A DNA stretch of 6,557 nt, taken from NCBI GenBank assembly GCA_937915725.1, contig CALGGV010000060.1, positions 1 through 6,557 on the forward strand. The letters run 5' to 3'. The position numbers and the translations under genes were made by a program. The first letter of the stretch is position 1. Each line of letters starts with the position of its first letter. Shown here piece after piece: positions 1 through 6,063 of the stretch. Below the pieces are notes generated by a model that did not search any database, was not told the DNA's origin, and was given only the letters and a program-made list of their open reading frames with translations. The stretch is from an uncultured Selenomonadales bacterium (GTDB lineage: Bacteria; Bacillota; Negativicutes; Selenomonadales; Selenomonadaceae).

Positions 1-350
1 TCCAAAACGGCTATGAAACTTTCGTAGGTGAACGCGGCAGTTTGTTAAGCGGCGGGCAACGTCAAAGAATTGCTATTGCGCGTGCTTTAATTTCAGACCC
101 AAGAATTTTAATTTTTGACGAGGCAACCTCCGCCCTTGACTATGAATCCGAAAATATCATTATGCAAAATATTGAGCCAATTTCAGCCGGACGTACAATG
201 ATTATGATTGCACACAGACTTTCAACCGTTCGCAACTGCGATGCAATTATTGTTATCGAAAAAGGCAGAATTGTTGAGGCGGGCTCCCATGACGAACTTT
301 TAAAACGAAATGGTATGTACGCAAAACTTTACAATTCACAAATGGGATAA
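1..350 (+). CDS. Type I secretion ABC transporter (HlyB-like), C-terminal ATPase end, 5'-truncated
   Basis: This is the 3' end of a gene whose start lies outside the window; the reading frame is open from base 3. The visible part is the second half of an ABC nucleotide-binding domain. It has the signature LSGGQRQR (bases 45-68), the Walker B strand ILIFDE (105-122), the D-loop SALD (129-140) and the H-loop histidine in AHRLS (213-215). The segments GYETFVGERGS, DEATSALDYESE and GRTMIMIAHRLSTV closely resemble the HlyB/toxin-secretion branch of ABC exporters. In that family the protein is an inner-membrane dimer that powers export of a protein through a type I secretion channel (with HlyD- and TolC-type partners). 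The domain ends normally with no extra tail. The Walker A loop and membrane domain are not in view, so the export substrate cannot be told. A peptide or lipid exporter is a less likely alternative. The TTG at base 42 lies inside the domain and is not a start. Confidence 0.9.
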   Translation, partial: QNGYETFVGERGSLLSGGQRQRIAIARALISDPRILIFDEATSALDYESENIIMQNIEPISAGRTMIMIAHRLSTVRNCDAIIVIEKGRIVEAGSHDELLKRNGMYAKLYNSQMG

Positions 351-409
351 TTAGGGATTAGGGACTAGGAGCTGGGATTATTGAAAATCAATCGCACCTA
401 GTCTTTCCT
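351..409 (+). repeat. Degenerate heptamer repeat forming a hairpin, copy 1
   Basis: Directly after the stop codon of the ABC gene come four head-to-tail heptamers: TTAGGGA (351-357), TTAGGGA (358-364), CTAGGAG (365-371) and CTGGGAT (372-378). Bases 360-369 can pair with 397-406 to give a 10-bp stem with two G-U pairs. A small inner stem (380-384 with 388-392) lies in the loop. The downstream sequence is T-rich but broken by CC, so it is a poor intrinsic terminator. A second element with the same order of heptamer variants lies at 4989-5050, which suggests a dispersed family. Confidence 0.65.
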
Positions 410-437
410 TTTAATTTAAAAAAATATAATGTATAAT
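409..437 (+). promoter_or_regulatory. Candidate sigma-70/sigma-A promoter for the glycosyltransferase operon
   Basis: Two perfect TATAAT hexamers lie seven bases apart at 425-430 and 432-437, about 30 bases before the start codon at 468 and in a very AT-rich stretch. The -35 side is weak: TTTTAA at 409-414 stands 17 bases before the second hexamer but matches the consensus poorly. The position after a hairpin and before a gene with a strong ribosome binding site supports a promoter. The AT-rich composition means that one or both boxes could be chance. Confidence 0.5.
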
Positions 438-467
438 TTTGGGAAAAATTTAAAGGAGATGGTTTAA

Positions 468-1703
468 ATGAACATATTTTTTTTGCATCCGAGTTTTCCG
501 GCGCAATATTTAAATTTGGCTCCGTATATGGCGCGGAATCCAGAAAACACGGTTTATTTTTGTTCAAAGGAAAATTCCATTAATTCGCAGTTAAAAAACG
601 TTACGCTGGCACTTTACGGCAAGCCGACAGAAAAGGAAGAAGAATATATAAAAAACGCGGGTCCATTGCGCCCGGCGGCTGAGGCAGTTGTCGAAGGGCA
701 AGCTGTAATTCGTGCGTTGCAGTGGCTGGCTAAAGAAAGAAATATTAAGCCGGACGTTATCATAGCACATACCGGCTGGGGCTCCACGCTTTATTGTAAA
801 GATTTATATCCAAAAGTTCCAATTATCGGCTATTTTGAATGGTATTACTTGACTGACGACAGCGATTGTTATTGGTGGCCGGATGAAATTCCGCAAATGG
901 GAAATAGAATTTCAATTCGTACAAGAAACGCGCACCACTTGATGAATTTGGAACTTTGCGATGCCGGAGTTACTCCCACGCAATGGCAATATTCGCAATT
1001 TCCAAAAGAATACAAGCCCAAACTTAATGTTATTCATGAAGGAATTGATACAAATTTTTGTTCGCCGGATCCCAGCGGCAACCGCCCCGGTTTAGTGCTT
1101 GACGATATAAATTTAAATTTGCCGGAAGGTACAGAAATTATTACTTATGTTGCACGCGGCTTTGAAATGTATCGCGGTTTTCCGTATTTTATGGACGCTA
1201 TAAGATTGGTACTTTCACGCCGCCCAAAAACTCACGTTGTTATAGTCGGCAAAGACAGAATCTGTTACGGCGCGCAACTCAAAGATACAACCTACTTGAA
1301 AGAGGAAGAAAAGAAAGGCGGTTATGATAAAGAGCGCGTACATTTTGTCGGCTTGAGAAATCGCGGCGATTTTAGAAAAATTTTGCGCTCGTCAAGCTGT
1401 CATATTTATTTAACGCGCCCGTTCGTTTTAAGTTGGTCTTTCCTTGAGGCAATGAGTTTCGCCTGCCCTATTGTCGGTTCAAAAACTCCGCCCGTTCAAG
1501 AAGTTATGGTAGATGGTGAAAACGGCTTGCTTGCAGAATTTCGTTCGCCGTATCATATCGCCCGCAAAGTTGAGGAACTTTTGGACGATCCTGAACGCGC
1601 CAAAAAACTTGGAAAAGCTGCACGTGAAACTATTTTAGATCGCTTTGAGCTTTTAAAATGTATGCGTAAACAAGAAGATTTAATGTACAGTGTTGTTAGG
1701 TAA
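468..1703 (+). CDS. Family 4 GT-B glycosyltransferase (Glyco_trans_4_3-type N-terminal domain)
   Basis: This is a 411-residue cytosolic glycosyltransferase that would transfer a sugar from a nucleotide-sugar donor; the acceptor is unknown. The N-terminal half has the features of the 'glycosyl transferase family 4 group' domain: HPSFPAQ (residues 7-13), HTGWGSTL (101-108) and GYFEWYY (121-127). The C-terminal half is a Glycos_transf_1 Rossmann fold: the hinge GIDTN (192-196), YVARGFEMYRGFPYF (227-241), LTRPFVLSWSFLEAMS (315-330) and PVQEVMVDGENGLL (342-355). The second glutamate of the EX7E motif is E327; the first is replaced by F319, which I recall as usual in this subgroup. The length is normal. 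The ATG at 468 follows an AAGGAGAT ribosome binding site (453-460). There is no signal peptide or membrane segment. It follows a type I secretion ATPase and heads a run of close-set genes, so its target may be a surface or secreted polymer. That role is inferred. Confidence 0.85.
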   Translation: MNIFFLHPSFPAQYLNLAPYMARNPENTVYFCSKENSINSQLKNVTLALYGKPTEKEEEYIKNAGPLRPAAEAVVEGQAVIRALQWLAKERNIKPDVIIAHTGWGSTLYCKDLYPKVPIIGYFEWYYLTDDSDCYWWPDEIPQMGNRISIRTRNAHHLMNLELCDAGVTPTQWQYSQFPKEYKPKLNVIHEGIDTNFCSPDPSGNRPGLVLDDINLNLPEGTEIITYVARGFEMYRGFPYFMDAIRLVLSRRPKTHVVIVGKDRICYGAQLKDTTYLKEEEKKGGYDKERVHFVGLRNRGDFRKILRSSSCHIYLTRPFVLSWSFLEAMSFACPIVGSKTPPVQEVMVDGENGLLAEFRSPYHIARKVEELLDDPERAKKLGKAARETILDRFELLKCMRKQEDLMYSVVR

Positions 1704-1708
1704 TTATC

Positions 1709-2239
1709 ATGAAAAAATCTTTTCCGGACGACGATATAAAACTTATTTGCAATGCAGTGATTCACTTTGACAAAGAATCTTTAGAAAAAATTGGCTTAAT
1801 TCCCAAAGAATACGAAAAAGATATTGTTGACGAAATAGCAAGAGTCTTGACAAAATCAAGCGAGCTTAAATTTTCTGAAAGTCAAATTTCTAAAATTCGC
1901 AGTGCAATTCTTGGCGTTTACAAGCGTTCAATTTTTGAAGTTGAGACTATTTCAGAAATTGAAGATAAAGCCACTGTAAAAATTAAACTTAGCGTTTTTG
2001 AAAAATTTACGACGGAAACTGCAACTGCAAAATTGCCGCCAAATATTGCCGAAATGTCACAAGAAGAACAAACAGAAATTATCACAAATGTTTTGGTTGT
2101 TTCGATAGACGAAATGAAAATTGCAAGTATTTTTGATTATGTGGTTGAATGTTTTTATGAACCTGAAGTTAAAATGTGGTTGCCCGTCAACGCTACAGAA
2201 TTTGGTTTTAATATCGCAACTAAAATTTGGGATTTTTAA
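1709..2239 (+). CDS. Uncharacterised protein, signal-less paralogue of the following lipoprotein
   Basis: This 176-residue protein of unknown function is clearly homologous to the next gene product. Shared segments in the same order are ICNA..HFD (residues 13-21), EY.K, a KATVK strand, FEKFT, TAK.P.NIAE and KMW.PV near the C-terminus. The two align almost without gaps from the ICN segment onward, with only one residue of length difference near the end. This copy begins MKKSF and goes directly into the domain, lacking the hydrophobic stretch and lipobox of its neighbour, so it should stay in the cytoplasm. It starts five bases after the glycosyltransferase stop. Only a weak AGG (1698-1700) precedes the ATG, so translation is probably coupled. 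The fold may be related to DUF5105-type Bacillota lipoproteins, but I cannot confirm that. It could also be a decaying duplicate, although the frame is intact. Confidence 0.75.
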   Translation: MKKSFPDDDIKLICNAVIHFDKESLEKIGLIPKEYEKDIVDEIARVLTKSSELKFSESQISKIRSAILGVYKRSIFEVETISEIEDKATVKIKLSVFEKFTTETATAKLPPNIAEMSQEEQTEIITNVLVVSIDEMKIASIFDYVVECFYEPEVKMWLPVNATEFGFNIATKIWDF

Positions 2240-2264
2240 TAAGTAAAATTTTTTAAATTATTTT

Positions 2265-2270
2265 GGGGGT
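2265..2270 (+). promoter_or_regulatory. Unusual G-rich ribosome binding site
   Basis: A GGGGGT run stands nine bases before the ATG at 2279. It can pair with the anti-Shine-Dalgarno ACCTCC of 16S rRNA if one G-U pair is allowed. The other recognisable sites in this window are of the AGGAG/GGAGG type. Confidence 0.5.
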
Positions 2271-2278
2271 ATTTTAAA

Positions 2279-2884
2279 ATGAAAAAAGTTTTTGCACTGG
2301 CAATGTTGGTCATGGCGTTATTGGTTTCAGCTTGTGGCGGCGGAGAAGAAAAAGCCGCTGTAAAACCTACACCTGCTGAAGATGTAGCAACAATTTGTAA
2401 TGCCCTTTTGCATTTTGACGACGCCGCGTTGAAAAAAGTTGGTTTAAATCCTGAAGAATATCAAAAAGAATTTCTCGGCGGATTTTCTAAAAGTTTTATT
2501 GAATCAAGCGGAATTGCTTTTTCAGATGAACAAGTTGCAAAAGTTAATGACGCTGTAGAAAATGCTTTTAAACGCGCAACAATAAAAACTGAAACTGTTT
2601 CCGAAGAAGGAAATAAAGCCACAGTAAAAGTTACAGTTGATACTTTTGAAAAATTTACCGAAGACCTCGTTACTGCAAAATTTCCAGAAAATATTGCAGA
2701 ATTACCCGAGTCTGAAAGAAATGACGCTATTATAAATGCTGCTATTGCCACTCTTCAAGATTTAAAAGTTACCGGCAATGCTGATTTAACTTTTGAATGC
2801 CAATACAACGAAGAAGCCAAAATGTGGGCACCGGTTGGCGATGATTACGCTGCTAAAATTGCCGCAGCTATTTTTAGTATCTGA
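2279..2884 (+). CDS. Putative lipoprotein of unknown function, paralogue of the preceding gene
   Basis: This 201-residue protein carries a classical lipoprotein signal: MKK, a hydrophobic core (residues 4-16) and the lipobox VSAC with the acylated cysteine at C19. A short flexible linker rich in G, E, K, A and P (20-34) leads into the domain shared with the upstream gene (about 35-201). Visible landmarks are ICNALLHFD (39-47), KATVKVTV, FEKFT, FPENIAEL and KMWAPV. Signal peptidase II processing would leave about 183 residues anchored on the outer face of the inner membrane or in the outer membrane. There are no catalytic motifs I recognise. The repeated 'KATVKV' strand pattern is typical of small alpha+beta lipoproteins such as DUF5105-like families, but this match is from memory only. 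It lies 39 bases after its paralogue and 39 bases before the next gene, consistent with one operon. It may serve as a surface accessory or binding protein. Confidence 0.82.
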   Translation: MKKVFALAMLVMALLVSACGGGEEKAAVKPTPAEDVATICNALLHFDDAALKKVGLNPEEYQKEFLGGFSKSFIESSGIAFSDEQVAKVNDAVENAFKRATIKTETVSEEGNKATVKVTVDTFEKFTEDLVTAKFPENIAELPESERNDAIINAAIATLQDLKVTGNADLTFECQYNEEAKMWAPVGDDYAAKIAAAIFSI

Positions 2885-2923
2885 TTTTTAATTTTTAGCG
2901 TGTGATTTTTTGGAGGTGGATTT

Positions 2924-4600
2924 ATGACTTTTGAAAATTTTATTCCGCCACGTTCAAAAAGTGTATTGGAATTGACAGGAGAAGTTGCCGCTGATTTTGA
3001 AAACAGCAAAAAAAAATTTTGTGAAATTCAGCCCGCTTGCAGGTACTTTGTTGAAAAAAATTTGCCAAAACTTAAAAATAAATTTGACGCAATTCTTTTG
3101 CAAAGTGCTATGATTGACAATTTAGAAAATGCTGAACTTGTTAAGCTGATTAAATCTGCCGCAAAATTTTTAAATCCACAAGGTAGATTGATTTTTACTT
3201 TAAATAATGTCGGCTACATTGAAAATGTTAAGGCGATTTTGGAAGGTAAGCCGCTTAAATTTAAGACAACTTTAACCAAAGTTGAACTTGACGAGGCTAT
3301 TTCAAACGCCGGCTTAAACGAATTTAATCAGCTAAATGCCGCACGGCGCGTTGAAATTGCGCCCGGTATTGCTGAAATTTCTCAAATAGATCCGGCAGTT
3401 TTTACCTATATAATTTCTGCTACGCCTGAAGAAATTCCACAAAGTACTTCAATTCAAATTGCTATTGGTGAAAAATTAGTTTGCGGCGCAAAAAGAGTTT
3501 TCGACCCGCTAAATTTTATAGGTACGGAACCGAATCTTTCAGTTTTTTTCTACGAAAGCCGACAAGTCTACAGGCTTTTTAAACCAAAAGATTTTATTAA
3601 CAGAATTTTTATCAATCAAAGAATTTCTTTTGACAGTTTCACTGAAGGAAAAAATTTCTTTGAAAAATTGGTAAACTACGGTTATTTGTACGTCGAGGAA
3701 ATGGACGATAACCCTTTACTTTGGCGGGAAGGCTACGATAAAAACGGCTGGATAAATTTTATTGGCGTGCATGCAATTCAAGTTTCAACAGAATATTTGG
3801 CGGACGCGCTCCGGCAATTTAACCCGCATATTAAAGTTTTTGCTAATCATCTGCGCAAAATTTCACCACTGCGCAATTTCAAAAAACAAAAAAATTCTTC
3901 CGTCAGAATCTTTTTTGGCGCGGTTAATCGTGATAATGATTTTCTTGACATTCTGCCGATTATAAATCAGTTTGCTCAAGAATACGGCGATAAAATTTCT
4001 TTCAAAATTATTGCTAACAAAGAACTTTTTGACGCAATTCAAAGTTCAAATAAAACTTTAATTGGCGACCCTAATTATTACAACGGGCAATTTGTTTCTT
4101 ATGAAAAATATGAACAAGCTTTGCAAGAATCTGATATTGCACTTTTGCCGCTTTTAGACACTGAATTTAACCGGTCAAAATCAGATTTAAAATTTATCGA
4201 ATGTGCAGGAAATGGCGCGGCTGTTTTGGCATCGCCGGTTGTCTATCAAAAAATTATTAAGGACGGCACAAACGGGCTTATTTTCAACGATAAAAAAGAA
4301 TTTGCGCAAAAGTTAAGATTTCTTATTGAAAATCCGGAAAAGCGTTATGATATGGCAACTGTAGCTTATGACTACGTTAAAAACAATCGCCTTTTGAGTC
4401 AACATTATGAAGAAAGGCTTGATTGGTACTTTGAACTTTTTTCAAGAATTGATGAATTAACCGCTGCGGCTAGGGAAAGAATTGATAAAATTGCTCCCAA
4501 TTTCAAAGATGAAAAGCCGCCTGAAATTACAAGTGCGCCTCCAAAAAATGAAGGAAAAATCGGCGCAAATGCAGAAATAATTATTCCTGATACGTGGTAA
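2924..4600 (+). CDS. Fusion of degenerate SAM-methyltransferase-like domain and GT-B glycosyltransferase
   Basis: This is a 558-residue cytosolic protein. Residues 10-170 look like a class I methyltransferase fold: VLEL (14-17), FDAILL (54-59), the helix after it, and LNPQGRLIFTLNN (83-95), followed by an 'aG' helix-strand pair (121-135). However, the SAM-binding glycine loop is missing, because VLEL is followed by TGEVAADFE rather than a GxGxG. This domain is therefore probably structural or has lost methylation. Residues 195-510 resemble a GT-B glycosyltransferase of the Glycos_transf_1 type, with SDIALLPLLDTEFNRSKSD (403-421), FIECAGNGAAVLASP (424-438) and DGTNGLIF (447-454). A low-complexity tail rich in P, K and E (about 525-545) ends the protein. 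The ATG at 2924 follows a strong GGAGGTG (2912-2918). With the family-4 enzyme upstream it probably builds or decorates the same glycan; the acceptor is unknown. Confidence 0.75.
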   Translation: MTFENFIPPRSKSVLELTGEVAADFENSKKKFCEIQPACRYFVEKNLPKLKNKFDAILLQSAMIDNLENAELVKLIKSAAKFLNPQGRLIFTLNNVGYIENVKAILEGKPLKFKTTLTKVELDEAISNAGLNEFNQLNAARRVEIAPGIAEISQIDPAVFTYIISATPEEIPQSTSIQIAIGEKLVCGAKRVFDPLNFIGTEPNLSVFFYESRQVYRLFKPKDFINRIFINQRISFDSFTEGKNFFEKLVNYGYLYVEEMDDNPLLWREGYDKNGWINFIGVHAIQVSTEYLADALRQFNPHIKVFANHLRKISPLRNFKKQKNSSVRIFFGAVNRDNDFLDILPIINQFAQEYGDKISFKIIANKELFDAIQSSNKTLIGDPNYYNGQFVSYEKYEQALQESDIALLPLLDTEFNRSKSDLKFIECAGNGAAVLASPVVYQKIIKDGTNGLIFNDKKEFAQKLRFLIENPEKRYDMATVAYDYVKNNRLLSQHYEERLDWYFELFSRIDELTAAARERIDKIAPNFKDEKPPEITSAPPKNEGKIGANAEIIIPDTW

Positions 4601-4630
4601 AAATTAACCCGCAGAAGGGATGTGGCTTAA

Positions 4631-4993
4631 ATGTTAGGGATTCAACTTTTTTCAGCGTCGCTGGTTTTTTACGGCTTGTTTGCGTGCGTAATTTTTGGAA
4701 TTGCAATAATTGTTTACGTGACAAGCAGAAGTCCGGCGAAAAATACCACAGTGCTTGATGATTTAGTTTTGGGCGAACGTCAAAAAAATATTAATGGTTA
4801 CACCAGCAATATTGACAAGACAAAATATTTGGGCGCAATAGCTGTTTGTACCACGGATTTACGCCCCGCCGGTACTGTTACTATTGAGGGCGAGCCATTG
4901 GACGTTGTGACTGAAGGCAATTTCATTAAGCGTGGAAATATTGTTAGGGTTATTAATGTTGACGGCTCCAGAATTTTAGTTCGCCAAATTTAG
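4631..4993 (+). CDS. Short NfeD-like membrane protein (OB-fold form)
   Basis: This 120-residue protein has one N-terminal membrane helix (about residues 9-31) and a C-terminal NfeD-type OB-fold beta barrel (about 65-120). The barrel shows the family pattern GAIAVCTTDLRPAGTV, then V.I.GEPLDVVTEG.FI, then G..V.V..VDGSRILV. Short NfeD proteins of this kind lack the ClpP-like serine protease half of the long form, and no protease region is present here. NfeD proteins are known partners of SPFH/flotillin proteins and are usually encoded beside them, as here with FloA. The likely role is a membrane scaffold or modulator of FloA microdomains. A modest AAGGGATG site (4615-4622) precedes the ATG. The gene begins 30 bases after the preceding fusion gene. 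Its TAG stop (4991-4993) lies within the base-paired stem of the heptamer repeat, which could affect translation termination or 3'-end stability. Confidence 0.85.
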   Translation: MLGIQLFSASLVFYGLFACVIFGIAIIVYVTSRSPAKNTTVLDDLVLGERQKNINGYTSNIDKTKYLGAIAVCTTDLRPAGTVTIEGEPLDVVTEGNFIKRGNIVRVINVDGSRILVRQI

Positions 4994-5050
4994 GGATTAA
5001 GGGTTAAGGTCTAAGGGCTGGGGAAAGTTCCTTAATCCTTAATCCTTAAA
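4989..5050 (+). repeat. Heptamer repeat with long inverted repeat, copy 2
   Basis: Five G-rich heptamers run head to tail: TTAGGGA (4990-4996), TTAAGGG (4997-5003), TTAAGGT (5004-5010), CTAAGGG (5011-5017) and CTGGGGA (5018-5024). After AAGTT come three in the opposite orientation: CCTTAAT (5030-5036), CCTTAAT (5037-5043) and CCTTAAA (5044-5050). Bases 4989-5009 pair with 5030-5050 as a 21-bp stem with two G-U pairs and a 20-base loop. No T-run follows, so it is not an intrinsic terminator. It fills most of the gap between nfeD and floA. Confidence 0.8.
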
Positions 5051-5058
5051 GTCAACTG

Positions 5059-5067
5059 AAAGGAGAT
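5059..5067 (+). promoter_or_regulatory. Ribosome binding site that decides the floA start
   Basis: AAAGGAGAT at 5059-5067 stands nine bases before the ATG at 5075 but only three before the in-frame TTG at 5069. The spacing strongly favours ATG 5075, which also gives the usual FloA length. Confidence 0.8.
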
Positions 5068-5074
5068 ATTGAAA

Positions 5075-6061
5075 ATGGAACTGTTACTAAGTACAGGGTT
5101 GTTGGTGCTTGTAGCATTGGCAGCCGTAGGAATTTTTTTACATTTCGTACCAATAGGGCTATGGATTTCAGCATTGGCGGCTGATGTTCACGTTGGAATT
5201 TTTACATTAATTGGAATGAGAATGCGCCGCGTTCCGCCGGCAAAAATCGTAATGCCTTTAATTAAAGCAAATAAAGCCGGGCTTGATGTCAATGTAAATC
5301 AACTTGAGGCGCACTATTTGGCGGGCGGCAACGTCGATAAAGTTGTTGACGCTTTAATAGCGGCGCAACGTGCACAGATTGTTTTACCTTTTGAACGTTC
5401 GGCGGCGATTGACTTGGCAGGGCGTGACGTTTTGGAAGCAGTTCAAATGAGCGTCAATCCAAAAGTTATTGAAACGCCGCTTGTCGGAGCTATTGCCAAA
5501 AATGGTATCGAAGTTAAAGTTAAAGCGCGTGTTACAGTTCGTGCAAATATTGACAGATTAGTCGGTGGCGCGGGCGAACCTACAATTATTGCGCGTGTCG
5601 GTGAAGGTATCGTTTCAACAATCGGCAGTTCAGAAAGTCATACCAATGTTATTGAAAGTCCTGAAGAAATTTCAAATACAGTTTTAAGCAAGGGCTTAGA
5701 CGCCGGTACAGCGTTTGAAATTTTGTCGATTGATATTGCAGATGTTGACGTTGGCAGAAATATTGGCGCACAACTTCAAACAGATCAAGCCGAGGCAGAT
5801 AAACGAATTGCACAAGCTAAGGCAGAGGAACGCCGCGCAATGGCTATCGCCCGCGAACAGGAAATGAAGGCTTATACTCAAGAAATGGAGGCAAAAGTTG
5901 TTGAGGCGCAGGCTGAAGTTCCACACGCTATGGCAGAGGCTTTCAAAAATGGAAATTTGGGCGTCATGGATTATTACAATATGATGAATGTACAAGCTGA
6001 TACAGAAATGAGAAAAGCCATCAGTCAATCCGGTAATAAAAAAGTTGCAAGCGGTAAATAA
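5075..6061 (+). CDS. floA: Flotillin-like protein FloA
   Basis: This 328-residue protein matches the FloA family (about 330 residues) from end to end. An N-terminal hydrophobic stretch (about residues 4-37) inserts in the membrane. It is followed by the conserved GMRMRRVPP..IV.PLIKA segment (47-66), GLDVN..QLEAHYLAGGNVD (69-88), and the SPFH core with NPKVIETPL (128-136), KNGIEVKVKARVTVRANI (142-159) and RVGEGIVSTIGS (174-185). The coiled-coil region (about 235-290) is rich in A, E, K and R, as in QAKAEERRAMAIAREQE. The C-terminal part has the conserved GVMDYYNMMN (296-305). FloA scaffolds functional membrane microdomains in Bacillota and affects membrane fluidity, secretion and signalling complexes. 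It follows a short NfeD, its usual partner, but after an unusually large 81-base gap filled by the heptamer hairpin. The start is set by the AAAGGAGAT site. The identification is firm; its clients in this organism are unknown. Confidence 0.96.
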   Translation: MELLLSTGLLVLVALAAVGIFLHFVPIGLWISALAADVHVGIFTLIGMRMRRVPPAKIVMPLIKANKAGLDVNVNQLEAHYLAGGNVDKVVDALIAAQRAQIVLPFERSAAIDLAGRDVLEAVQMSVNPKVIETPLVGAIAKNGIEVKVKARVTVRANIDRLVGGAGEPTIIARVGEGIVSTIGSSESHTNVIESPEEISNTVLSKGLDAGTAFEILSIDIADVDVGRNIGAQLQTDQAEADKRIAQAKAEERRAMAIAREQEMKAYTQEMEAKVVEAQAEVPHAMAEAFKNGNLGVMDYYNMMNVQADTEMRKAISQSGNKKVASGK

Positions 6062-6063
6062 AA

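Noticed and set aside
315..345. Minus-strand or regulatory signal at the 3' end of the ABC gene
   Set aside because: The sequence is ordinary coding sequence for the last turn of the ATPase domain; I saw no structure or motif beyond that.
351..378. TTAGGG units as telomere-like or CRISPR repeats
   Set aside because: The units are degenerate, too few and have no spacers, and the surrounding genes are bacterial. A dispersed palindromic heptamer element fits better.
1422..1451. Missing first glutamate of EX7E in the family-4 glycosyltransferase as a sign of inactivity
   Set aside because: The PFVLSWSxLEAM pattern is, as far as I recall, normal for this subgroup, so the absence is not evidence of a dead enzyme.
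1553..1765. Minus-strand open frame across the end of the glycosyltransferase
   Set aside because: It lies opposite two well-supported + strand genes, has no ribosome binding site, and has no recognisable protein features.
2461..2751. Minus-strand open frame inside the lipoprotein gene
   Set aside because: It is a low-complexity shadow rich in S, A, F and V, opposite a clear lipoprotein gene.
3762..3965. Second + strand frame inside the fusion glycosyltransferase
   Set aside because: It is fully contained in a long gene with recognisable domains and has no start signals of its own.
4989..5050. Reading the nfeD-floA hairpin as an intrinsic terminator
   Set aside because: The stem is long, but no T-run follows and the T-rich arm is part of the stem. 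Termination is possible only by another mechanism.
5069..5074. Earlier TTG start for FloA at 5069
   Set aside because: It is only three bases from the AGGAG core. The ATG at 5075 has proper spacing and gives the usual family length.
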